Of a DNA stretch of 64,000 nucleotides, positions 50,126 to 61,744 are shown in pieces. The stretch comes from Struthio camelus. Lineage: Eukaryota > Chordata > Aves > Struthioniformes > Struthionidae. The translations under genes and the position numbers were made by a program. The stretch's first letter is position 1. The number at the start of each line of letters is the position of its first letter. Under the pieces are notes generated by a model, which saw nothing but the letters and a program-made list of their open reading frames with translations, was not told the origin of the DNA and did no database searches. The stretch spans positions 54,235,612-54,299,611 of the forward strand of contig NC_090982.1 of assembly GCF_040807025.1 (NCBI RefSeq), given 5' to 3'.

Positions 50126-52959
50126 AACAGCCACCCACAACGTAGTTCAGCTAGAGCAGAACTGAGCCAAGCGAGAGAGCTTGAGCGCTCAGAGCTGACA
50201 GCTTGCACAACACCATGTAGGCAACTCTTGCCTAGAAGGCAATCTAGGGATTAGGAAGATGTTCTCCTGCTTCTTTTACTGTGGTGCAGCTCTGACCCTC
50301 TGATACTGGTCACTGCTAGTCGCAGGTATAGAGAGGTACCTGGGCGTGAACCATTATGGTAACTGCTGTGTTGCTGACGGCTACTGTTCTTATTCCTGAC
50401 TACGGATTTGCGCAGAGATGACTCCCAGAACATTTGGCTTCCTCACCTGTGCAACGTTAGTGAAAAGACAGAGCTAGTCTACACTTTAAGAAAACACACA
50501 GCATAAAGAGTTTGGAGTGCCTGACATGTTACCTTTAGTTTTCTATCTGGGCTCTAGCGAATCTATTAATGCCCCTTTCGTATGTCACTGCAATAGTAAA
50601 ACAGCAGCTATTGTAAACACTACATCTTAAAAGACTGGATTAAATTTTTCAAAATGAAATTAATATTTAGTTATTTCTATAATTTACTCCCAGAGGGCTT
50701 TTTCAATACTACTGTGTATTCAAGAAGAGCTCTTTCTGTCTCCAAACTGCTAAAGCCACTTGCCTGACAGGAAAGAGGAGGAAACATTTACACAAACATG
50801 AGAAAGTAATGTATAGTTTCTTTTCTAAGTCTGATAATATGACCTCTGATTCACTTCCCAGCTGACTATAATAGCAGCACAAACAGGATTAACACTGTGT
50901 TCTGTTTCTTGTAGGTGGCAGGTAATGATTATTTGTTTCTTTGCACCATCTCCAACTTAGCACAGCAATTCCACCAAGCCAGTGGCCCCTTCTGTTCCTG
51001 AACTCTGGGCTGGGACATGGAGTAACCTCACTTGCTCCTGCAATGCTCTTACACATGTGGTAAGAAACGGTTAAAAAAAAAAAATAAATAAAGGAACCTG
51101 TCATTAGGCCTCTGTGCCTGCTGGCTTAAGATACTGACCAAGACTTACAAAGCTTGAAGCTCAAAAGTAGGCCCTGGAGTCTAAGCAAGTGGACTGACTT
51201 TCAAAAACTAGCAGTGGTTTTTCATGTGCTCTTTGCCAAAGCCCATGTGATATCTAGACAATAATTCTCAATTACATTTTCACAAGCTATTGCAAAACTT
51301 AGAGTCTTTTCTTCCCTGATCATTCTTGAGAATATGTTTTAGGCTCCTATATTGCCTATATTGCAAAGTCTTGGTCTCTTTGCAAAAGACAACCTGACCA
51401 ACAGTTCAGTAGAAGGCCAGAACTGAAAGGCGTTGGTAGAAAGCTGGAAAACGTTGAACTGCTGATGCCTTCCACGCCTACGTGGAAGGACTCAACCATC
51501 AGAGCTATTAAATGGGAGATCTTACATGAACGCTAACTGTTCTCTTTTTTTCCAAAGCATAGGTAGACGTGGCAAAGCTGTTCAGATTGTACCTCAGGTT
51601 TAGAAGTCATTAAACACCTTCCAGGTAGACATAGATTACTGGAGGAATATTTTCACAACAAGGATCCTCAGCGCTCTCCCACCTGCCAAACCAGACATAT
51701 CTATACATTGGGGAACTAATTAGGACAAATTAGAACCACCGGAAACTTTGATACATTAGCCTTCGCTGAATTTAACAAAGCTATAGGAAATGACAGTCTA
51801 ATTTCAAATTTTATATGGGTCTCTACAGCTTGGTAAAGACTAAAAGCAGGCTAAATCACAACGGGAAAGATTCTTACAACATCCATAAATATCCCACCTG
51901 GAAATACTTATCTATAACAGTGTTCACTGTGCATCTACCACAGAATAAAGCTTTGTGAAGAAACCCATAATTCCCATCTACTTCTTACATACAGGAATAA
52001 CTACTGTGGTTCCATTAGGGGCCTCCCACAGCAACTGGACAATGTTTGTTCATTGTTAGCAGAATACTGCTTTTGTCTATGTCTTTTTTGCTGAATGACA
52101 TGTGGATGAACTGCATACACATGCTGGTTAGCTGCTTATGGAAGAGTAAATATCAGCTGAAACAGCTGTGGCCAAAGGAGACACAACTGACAGTATGCAA
52201 CCAGCATTTCATACCAATTACCTGTTCTGAAGAGCTAATCTTCACTTCTTTCACGTGTACAGCTTCCACCAAAATTAATGGAACCTACATGCACATAGTG
52301 ATCGCCTATCTTTTGGTAGGCTGGGATAAGGATCCAGTTTATAAGCGAGAAAGGAAGCGTGATAGAAAACCAGAAAATCCTCAGCTCAGTTAAGAAATCC
52401 CTTTTCTCCCTTTTAGAGTACCCATTTGTTTCTCACAGTTTGGCGTTTTTCTTCCTTCAGTCTGTGGCACTGACGCGGAATACTGATAAGAGTATCGGTG
52501 CAACCCCTGGAACTCCTTCAGGTACTGAACAAACTCCTGGACTTTTGCTTATACTAGATAGTAATAAATTGCCTCATTTATATACACCTCTGGCCAAATA
52601 ACACCTCAGTAACACCAATGTAAAACCCAAATAATATTTGTTTGTTGCCAGATATCACACAGGATTTGCAGGGGGGTAACAGAGAGCATAGGTTGCGACA
52701 CTGCAATGAACTGACTTAGACAGCTATTTTAACAACACATTTACAAATAAAACTTGCTTTTCCCTAATACCTGTGTTTCTGTTGCCCTCTGTAGTACCAG
52801 ACATAGGTAACAGGAAGGTTCTTAAATCTGCATTTATTTAATATTTAATAAAGCATTTCTTGCTTGCTATGGCTGTAGCTACCTGAACTTACCTGAAGTC
52901 TGCCATCAAGCACAACTATTATATGAAATTACTGCATAATAACAATAACTAAAACATTT
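50126..52959. other. Non-coding sequence
   Basis: An A11-type run lies near 51071-51082. The plus-strand frame 52046-52393 (115 codons) has no known domain. The segment 52600-52750 is repeat-free with enhancer-like texture (CAAATAATATTTGTTTG near 52627), but this is too weak to call separately. Confidence 0.5.
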
Positions 52960-53165
52960 TCCTGAGATTTAACATTCATTTATTCATTCTCACACTGAAC
53001 ATAAGCAAGCATTATTGCTATTGTGCAGTCCTAAAGTTTTATGCAGGCTGGTAGTGAGAAAGGCTGTAAAAGCCTAGTGTTTTAATAGGGCTGGCAGACA
53101 CGCATTCCTCTGACCGCACAGAATAGAGACACTGCTTGCCCAAGGTCCAATGCGATTCTAAATCA
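52960..53165 (+). mobile_element. Probable MIR-type SINE relic
   Basis: CATTTATTCATTCTCACACT, then GAACATAAGCAAGCATTATT and GCTATTGTGCAG parallel the MIR centre ('TTAATTCTCACAACACCCCTGTGAGGTAGGTATTATTATCCCCATTTTACAG'). About 100 bases later CACTGCTTGCCCAAGGTCCA matches the MIR 'GACTTGCCCAAGGTCACAC'. The two halves are in the correct order and orientation, with a diverged or inserted segment between them. Confidence 0.5.
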
Positions 53166-56100
53166 GCCGTGAATGTATCATACATTCGATTTAAGCAGAG
53201 ATACCATTTTTCAAATGTGAAAGGATTCAATATGTCCTGATTTTTGTGCTGATCAAAACTTCACTGGTTTCTGTCAGAGTAAGGCAGGGGATCTGAACAA
53301 AAGAAACCCACATAAAAGTAAATCTAGCAGAGAGAATACATAAAATAAATGGTGTGCTAGCTGAGTATAGTCCTCCAAAATGGATTAAGGGATCAGGTCA
53401 CCCAGTGCCTCAAGACAACTTCTCAAATCTGAAATACCCTGGTGTTCACTGTCAGTAAATGTCCTGATGGAGCCTTCTTAAAAATGGGAACCCTAACTGA
53501 TCATCCCCTCTGGAAATGTACATAAAAGTCACAGAAACAGTTTAAAAAATAATAATAGAAGAATAGGTTATTTACAAGTCAGTCTTTGACCAAAGGCCAA
53601 ATCTCCAGCTACTGATGTGGAGTGGCAGTTCTTTAAACCTTAGGCTAACATGTTGCTGTATTCCCAAGCTTTAAATAATTTTCCTTTGAAACGGGGAAGT
53701 TAAAACCCTCAATAAAGTATGCACGCACTGCCTTCATACTGAAATCCAAATCTGAAGTGCTCGCTCCACAAAGCATTTTGTATTATACACCTGGGGCATA
53801 ACATACATGAAAGGCTCTGTATGATTCACCTCACCTCCCCACATAACCTTGTATTTTTTTAAATCTTTTCACTTAGTGAGAACAGAAAGAGCACTTGTAA
53901 GGATTACAGGAAAAAATAAAGAATCTAGAAAATGGCATTTTTTTGCTTTAGGAGTAAACAGGAGGCGGTTAAATCTGATTGTTTATCTCAAACTTTATAC
54001 CAGCTTTGCCATGGGCTTGTTCACAGATCTTCCTTCCTGCCATCAGGCCTCGCCAAAGAGTCTCCATTTGTACAAGCATATGTCCCACTAACTGGTCCTA
54101 GGGGTACCCCTTGCAACTCAAGCCTGCCTAAATGGGACTGAACAGCAAAACTGACTGAAGCAACCTGTAGCAGTTAAGATATTAAACAGAGGAATGGAGA
54201 ACAGGATGTGCCAGTTTTCCAAACAGCGAGCTGGTATTCTGTTCTAACCTAAAGCTAATGCTCGTTTGTTCTAAAAAAAAAAAAAAAAAACCCATCAGCG
54301 TGCAACTAATTTTGAACAGACATGTACGATTTAATCTGACTTGTTCTTTATATTCAGTAGCAAATATATTTGGCCATTAGTAGCTTGCCAATAGACAGGT
54401 CACATAGCAGAGAGGTCTCACCAGGCCAACAACTAGTTAATTCTAAAGAAACAAAAAACAGAACTGTATTTTTTTCAGCTGATGAAAAATAAGTTTCAGC
54501 TGACGAAATAAGTTATAATCTATTTAAAAGGTAAATACACACCCTAGTTCATTCTTCAACTGCACTTCAAGTATCAGTAGACATCTTCCCCAGCCTACAA
54601 TTCTGCTACCATCAGATCACAAAGTTGACAACAGAAATGACGTTTATTGGCCTGTATCTCTTAAGCCTGATACCATTCAATGCAATGCTGCTGGGTTGCA
54701 CTATATTGGAGAAACTTCAAGGCTGACTGTACAGTTGGCTTGTACAGTAATGGCAAATAAATAAAGTCAAGAGCTAGTATCACCACCCTGCCTTTTACTG
54801 TGTTCTTAGTTACACCGAAACAGGAAAGACAAGACACAGTAAGCCACTGCATGGGCTTGGGCTCAGTACTGTATGAGTTGGTGAAACTAGCTTTGAGGGC
54901 ACAGTCGGTGAGAGGGTGAATATTATGAATTCAGAATGCTGTTGATTTCAGCCCAGGTTATTCTGTTGATTTCACTTTTTGCGATGCTACACATGCTGTC
55001 TTATTCCAGGTAGAACCAGTGTTGGATATATTCCCTGTGCCTGGGAACACTGCATGAAGTAGTAAGCATCAAGGAGAAAAAAGTCATGAACGGGGCTTTA
55101 TATCTATCGGCATTGCCTACCAGTGGGCTATAAATTAATTTAAAAAGCAGAGCAATAAGAAAAAAGCTCAAACCAGCTACAGGCTGCAACAGAGCAGAAT
55201 TCAGTGAGGCTCAGAGAGGGGAACAAGATGGCTATAAACTACCTTTGCTCTTGTCTTAATTTAGTACTGATCTTGCTGCAGTTTAAATTAGAGAATCCTG
55301 ACGGCTGCTCTGAGTTAGAAGAGTTGCCAGCGTTCCCAAGAGGTTTTCTTCTTTCTGCTGTTTGGGGAGTGAAAGTCATGCAAGGAAAGTATCTAGTGTC
55401 AATCATGGGCTGGGATTCCTTTGATGCTGGCATTTACTTAAACTGTTATACTATGTTAATATTTTACAGCTAACTTGACGGCAATAACAATTAAATTAAA
55501 GCAAATAAATTGGTTGGCTTTAGATGTACCTTATCAATCCCAGTCCTTATACACATTTCTTAAAGATTTTGCCACTGAACTGTCAAACACATGATTAAAA
55601 AAAGGTGGCTGCTAAAAGTCTTAATGCTAGTGAATGTGATCCTAAGCACTGTGTTTCTATCCAGCACAAATGCTAAGCAATTAATTCTTAGTCATGATGC
55701 ATGCCAGTGTCAATAAAAGCAGGATCTGGCAGAAGAATTTTTGAAAAAAAGATTATGTCGTCTGTGGGGTTTCACCACATTGTGCTGCTTTTTTGATGCA
55801 GTGAAAGTAGTATTTAACTGAAATGGATTAAGAGGAGAAAGAAGAACAGACATGAAGTTTAAGGAGACGGTAAGTCAGCACACTTTTCTGATGGATAACT
55901 TCTATGTTATGTTTTTCAGATAACATACAAACTACCCCCAGACAGCCCTGCAGCACATAGACTGTTAACTTGCTCATCACTGCTGTGTGAGGATGAAATA
56001 CAGCTTCTTCTTTACTGGTTCAATTCTATGCCTCTTCTCAGCAATGAAATCAGTTCATTAGCCAGTTTCATGATAATGCTCTAGTTCAGAAAAATCAGTT

Positions 56101-56649
56101 AAGCATACACCTAAATCTGTCTTTATTCAGAAAACTGTTAAAACCTCTTTTCTTTTAAGCATGTTTAAAATGCAGTGATTTCAGTGTGATTTAAGAATGT
56201 GGTCACGGAGGTTTCAAGATCAGGGATACTGTGAGAAATACGCCAGGACCAGAATGCGAGTGGTTTGTTGCTGCATTTTGAGTAGTTGGGCGCCAGCATA
56301 TCCTCTAGCAAGATCCTGGTCCTGATTTACAGATTGCCAATAGCAAACTATTTCTCACGTTGATTGTTGGTAGCAAAAAAATTAATTCTAGAATGTTCCT
56401 TCAATGTCACCTGTAATTCCTTGCTTTTGCTAAATCTAGATTTGCATAAATCACAAGAAATAAAATTTTGTGATTTCACATTTAGTAGCATTTGTGGAGG
56501 CAGCAGGATGTGGGAATCACTACCTTATTTGTGTGGTTGCTTTCTTACAGAGAGAGGGAGAAAAAAAATTAATTCACTCCATCCAAACCCTTAGGAAAGG
56601 CTTGAACTCTAAGTGAATCAGTCTTCTGGAACTTCCATTCATATCTCTT
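53166..56649. other. Non-coding sequence with an A18 tract and a tandem E-box duplication
   Basis: A18 is at 54273-54290. Two adjacent copies of a roughly 20-base unit (TTTCAGCTGATGAAA... and TTTCAGCTGACGAAA...) lie at 54473-54493 and 54494-54512, each with a CAGCTG E-box. No exon or repeat family is otherwise recognised. Confidence 0.5.
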
Positions 56650-56768
56650 AAAGAAATAATCATACTTTACACTTATATAGCACCCTACATGTGAGGAAGT
56701 CAAAAAAGGCAAACAGCAGATTCCCAAGATTTTGACAGAGGAAACCAGAGAAATTCTCATGGGACTTG
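56650..56768 (+). mobile_element. MIR-type SINE fragment
   Basis: AAATAATCATACTTTACACT and TATATAGCACCCTACATGTG match the amniote MIR phrase 'AATAATACTTAGCACTTATATAGCGCCTTTCATC'. They are followed by GACAGAGGAAACCAGAGAAA and TTCTCATGGGACTTGGAG, which track 'CAGATGAGGAAACTGAGGCACAGAGAGGTTAAGTGACTTG'. An internal deletion shortens the copy. It is ancient and in sense orientation. Confidence 0.6.
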
Positions 56769-59078
56769 GAGAATTGCTGAGCAGGGATAGAAAATAAAAA
56801 GAGTGAGAAGATATTTTTTCAGGTTCTGCATCTTAGCGAAAATAGAAGTTCTCTGGGGGACTTCTCTGAAACTTGTCACAAAACCGTGATCTAGCCATCC
56901 TAGGCTAATGACAGTCATCCATGAAACTTGATTTTCTTTCAAATGTCAGATTGAAGAAATAGCTAAAAGCAAGAGCGGAAAGATATATTCTTTTTTATTT
57001 TCAGATTTTTAGATTACTATTACCTGATGATGATCATTTTGCAGAAGATATTCAATTGATGCTGTAACAGAATTTGCAAGGGTAACCAATCTGTCATGAT
57101 TATGGTAGTTTCAGGCAAATCTGTGGGATCGCACAAAGGAATAATAATAAATTTTAAGATTCTTGCCTAGATGGTATGCAAAGTTCTTTAATTATGGGAA
57201 ACTCATGGCTTCTTGGAAGTTCTAGCTCTATTTTGACCCATTACAAATGCAACTTATACATGACATAAAATAGCATACGAAAATATTTTCCCTCTCCCAA
57301 CATTTCTGAACATAACTTCAGAGCCCAGTTCATATTTGGGCTTTTACAGTAGAAAGTAATTCAAACAACAGGCAGCAGAAAATACAGCTAGTGCATCATT
57401 CCAAAATATTTCACAGCTTATATATGCTCACAAGGATTTCAGACTTTTTAAACTTAGTGCTTGCTATCACAAACAAAATAAATACCATTTCCTTAATTAA
57501 CTCACTACTCTAAATGTTTATCATTCCTAAAACTATTTCCTAAAACATCACTCACTTTTAACAGATGTCATGAGTCACGAAGTTCTATAAATAAGTATAT
57601 TGAACAATTTAAAACTGAATATTATTTTGAACAACCTGGTTGCAAAAAAATATTTACATTCAAACGTGTATTTGATTTAACTGTTATCCTACAATCGCAT
57701 TTTGTGTCTCGAGCAACGTAAGATAACATTCTACGGCTTTGTTTAGGAGACATTTTTCTAATTTTGAAGTTAAAAGAAAATGATAAATTATTTCAGCTAT
57801 TCTGTAACTTGCTGTACGTAATATAAAACATACGGCTCCTTAAAAGTCATCATACGGGCTGCCTCTGCAAAATGCAGATACACTGTTTGGTTCTTCCAAG
57901 GTTACTGGTGTTGAGAGTTGGGATTGGGCTCAGGCTAACGTAGAGCTAAAGGCAAGATATGAAATCAAGCTCTGGGTTTGGATCCCGAACCTTGCAAAAA
58001 ATGAGGCTTCTCAATATAGGCACAGAGTGCCTATATATAATGGCAGACTCTGAAGCACTGCTTCTTCGGTATGTTTCAATATATTAAGTCCCTTTTTATT
58101 TGTACATAAAAATGGCAGAGATCTTAGCAAGAACGCTCTAGAACATCAGCACGTTAGATAAGTGCATGTCCACCCCACCAATTACTTGTCAACAGAGCAA
58201 AGCACCTATGCAGACTTTCAGTGTGATATATAGCATATTCTTTTAAAATGGCTTCTAAATGGACACTATTTCTTTGCATATTTCGTTGCATTTTTTGTTC
58301 TTACCATTTTAACAAACTGTCTTTTTTAATTCCTTTTTATTTTTCCTGTAACAAATCCAGCACGTGTAGCGACAGATTACCAGTCAATCAAAAAGAACTG
58401 GCTTTTGGCTTTACTGCAATGCCTAATCTCCCTCTCAACCATCTTCTGCTAGAGCCTCTGCTGCATCTGGAGGCACGAGTTGTCATGGGATGGAAAGGCT
58501 TGCATTATCTTAGCTTCTACTGATGTGCTACCTGGAGAACGTTAAACAAGTTTTAACACATGCTACATCACAGCGATTCCTTTGAGAAAGAAATTGTCAT
58601 TTCCTCCAGGACTACATTCTGTTTTAATTTCTTTCTTTGCTCCTGCGTCTTTCCCTTTAATGGGCCACAGATTTTCAGTCTGCTTGCACACTCCTGTTTC
58701 TCATTCCCCACGTATCCCTATTACATAGAACACACAGGAGCCATGAAGAAGGTCATCTGAGTTGGTTCAAAGATCATTTCCATCTCTGCTTTTTCCACTC
58801 ACTGTTCAGCATTGGGAAATATAGCCAAGAAACTTATCTCAGCACTCCCCTTAAGTTGCTACAGCACTGCATTCCTCCCCCTTTCCAAACAGGAGTGTGT
58901 CAGAAAGTTTGCCTCAACTCCTACAATTCCAGGTTGTAATTTGTACTAAATTCTTCCTGACCAAATCACAGACAAGCTAGAGCACTACATTGCTACCACT
59001 TTAATAGATGAAATGAATTGGTGGCACCTACAGTGCTCTAAGGCCTGTGCGGGAAAAACAGCATAGAAATGACAAGTT
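56769..59078. other. Non-coding sequence with a 10-base-arm hairpin
   Basis: A perfect 10-3-10 inverted repeat lies at 58014-58036. The interval 57480-57780 is AT-rich, repeat-free and contains ATGAGTCACG (AP-1-like, near 57569) and ATTTGATTTAAC; it may be a weak regulatory block. No exon is recognised. Confidence 0.45.
58014..58036. other. Perfect hairpin, 10-base arms, 3-base loop
   Basis: ATATAGGCAC (58014-58023) and GTGCCTATAT (58027-58036) are exact reverse complements around AGA. It is the strongest simple inverted repeat I found. No poly-T run or RNA gene context adjoins it, so a specific role cannot be assigned. Confidence 0.6.
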
Positions 59079-59156
59079 TTGTTGTTCTGTTGCTGTTATC
59101 GTTGTTATTATTATTACTGTTGCTTCTATTACTACTACTACTACTACTACTACTAT
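59079..59156. repeat. Compound triplet microsatellite ending in (ACT)n
   Basis: An imperfect GTT/ATT triplet run (59079-59130) passes into about eight tandem ACT units at 59131-59156. It is probably polymorphic in length. Confidence 0.9.
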
Positions 59157-61731
59157 TTTGAAACTCAGGAACTCAGCTACCTATGAATTTCACCCGGCAT
59201 CAGCAATCTGACATCAAGTACATGAAGATGCAGTTCACAGATCAACAAAAACGTTTACCATAGTGATTCCTGAAGCATTAGTTCAATTACATATATAATG
59301 GGAAATACTGAGGTAATAATGTGCTGGATGCTAGTAAACACTGGCTTGTTAAGAGCGGTCAGAACTCAGGCAAGGATGATTTTGTCTGAGGTCATTCGTA
59401 CTATTGATCAGCTTCTCCAGCTCTGCCTTCTACACTGCCATTCGCTCAGCATTATTTTTAACTCACCTGCCCAAAACATTCACATTAACTTAGGAGTGAG
59501 CCACCATGCGCATACGTTCCTTTTCTGTGGAGACAAGCTTAAAATACAGCCGTACAGCCAATGAAGAGAAGACTAAGCTTCAAAAAGCAATCAGAAGGTC
59601 TAAAGATATTCAGTGTCTCTTCACAAAGTGTAGGTATCTCTGACGGCGAGCATACCCTTCTGACCCCAGCGGCCGCCAGGCAAGCCGCTTCCCAGGTTTT
59701 ATTCACTGCTAAACAACTGGTGGAATACTGCTAAATCTTTTTATGTTTTACTGTCATTTCTGCACTTCACTTTGATCTCCTCTAACACAGTACTCTCAAT
59801 CACTGATGTTTCAGAGCCAGAAGTGTTGTCTCACTATTGTTTCACTAGCACTTACACATCATTCCTGGAACCTGTTTCATAGGCTTAGTGCTTCCAGAAG
59901 TAATATTTGCAATACAGAAGATACATAAGGGATTCAGATGTGCCACTGCAATAAATAGCAAAAAATACAGAACTTCAGATGCATGAGTATTTCAAAGAAA
60001 GCGGGAAAACTGTTTTCCAATGTCATTCAGCAAAATGTTCCCTCAGCATCCTAGTGGGTGCCATCCTAGCCAAGATCTCCTGACTAGTTACAGTTTTATA
60101 TTCTGAAAGCTACCAATGGACATGTGCAAAACCAAAATCACACGAAGCGCTGCTCTGCCTCAGTTACATTCATCTGCTTAGGGCACATTTAAGAGCATCA
60201 CTTTTCCTCCAGCCACAAACAAAAGAGATAACAGATATGTTCTGGAGGAGCTGAACTCTTTTCACCATACATTCTTAAACACAAGAGATCACTGAAATGA
60301 ATGTTCGCTACCAAAAAGAGCCAATGAAAACAACACATTTCTCAAGCATCAGACTAAACAGAGGGAAAATATACTAGATCTCCTTTAAAAGCTTATCTGG
60401 AAATGAAACAAAGCTTTCATGAGAATAAACATCTAGTGAACCTAAGGATGAAATGAAAATTTTAAGGTATCTGAATAAAAGAGCAGATCACTTAAAAATT
60501 GATTTAAAAAATGAAAATAACCCTAAAATATTTTTCACAGAACTGCCGAGTCCCTGGCAAAGAGTATTGAATCGGTTAAAAGAAAACATCTGATAAAAAA
60601 CCAGAATATTATGGTATCCCAAGGTTATTTGTTTATCAGATTTCTATTGTACCCTTTCCATGTGTTCTTCTCCTTATACCTCAGCAGATTTCTCCCAATA
60701 TTTTAAGCAATTTCTCCGAGCTAATAAGTGCCCTTCCTGTATTTTTCTATGGCCCGGTATTTCCTCATATTTCTGTCATAGCTTTTTAATGCAGCAGTCT
60801 ACAATTACAGCAGCAATCAGACAGAGCCAGAGAACCTATTTCCCCCTTAGGAAGCACTCTGAAACACAGTTTCCTCTCTCATTTTTAGAACTTATTTTTA
60901 ACGCAAAGTTTCTATGATTTCAGGTCAGCACCAGGGAGCCTCTGAATGACAAACACAATAGTCAGCCCTAAAAAATTGTGTAGCGTTTTTTTTTTTTTCC
61001 TTTTAATTGCAACGGGCATGTAGCTGCAGTAACTACAAATTCCCACAAGCTATCACACACCATTTGTGTGCTTGTTTCATCTACGTTAAGAAATCCATCA
61101 AAAGTTATAAGCAGCTTCGCGGTTCCAGCCCTTTCTGTCTGGTGGTTTGTACAGATGACTATGTGAACGTACGCAGTCAGGGAATCAAATGTTTTGTTTT
61201 TCTTCTCCTTGGGGTGACCATTGTCTCCAGCTGGTTCTATACAGAATGAGTCATTAATTAAACCAGGATTCTTTGCAAGTGGCCTGTTGCAGGGCTGTGG
61301 TTTATTCCTGCCTGTTCTGCTTCTGCAAACAATATTTTGGGGGATTTCAGGCTTACGTTATTTTTATGATTTCACATTTTCTTCACTCCTCCTTCTGCCA
61401 CCAGTGTTCCTCCAAGAGACAGAAAGTGAAAGCCTTGGTTAAGAAAAACACAGCCACCTCCAAAGTGCTAAAACTGCAATAAACCCATCATCTCTAACAA
61501 CAGCAGAGCATGAAAAGATAAAAAACAGCCTGCCAAGAATGTAGTAACCACCCATTCACTTTTAAATGCTCTCCACACTTCAATGCACAGACCTAATTAC
61601 TTTTCTGCATTCCCAAATCCACTTTGCAGCACTGCAATCAGAAACCTGGCGTTAAAATATTTTAGACTCTAAGGATCAAGACTAATTATGGGCCTAAGCT
61701 GCACCTTTTGGTTTTCTTACCAACCAGCCTA
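59157..61731. other. Non-coding AT-rich sequence
   Basis: A T12-type tract lies near 60987-60998. An isolated GC-rich word with a NotI-like core (GCGGCCGC) lies near 59670. Open frames of 69-88 codons have no domain support, and no repeat family is recognised. Confidence 0.5.
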
Positions 61732-61744
61732 CCCCCCCCCCCCC
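61732..61744 (+). repeat. Poly(C) tract, 13 C
   Basis: Thirteen uninterrupted C residues are followed by a C/T-rich stretch to about 61770. The complementary strand is a G13 run. Confidence 0.95.

Noticed and set aside
59131..59156. Tandem ACT units as a possible CRISPR-like or coding repeat
   Set aside because: A plain triplet microsatellite with no spacers and no frame.
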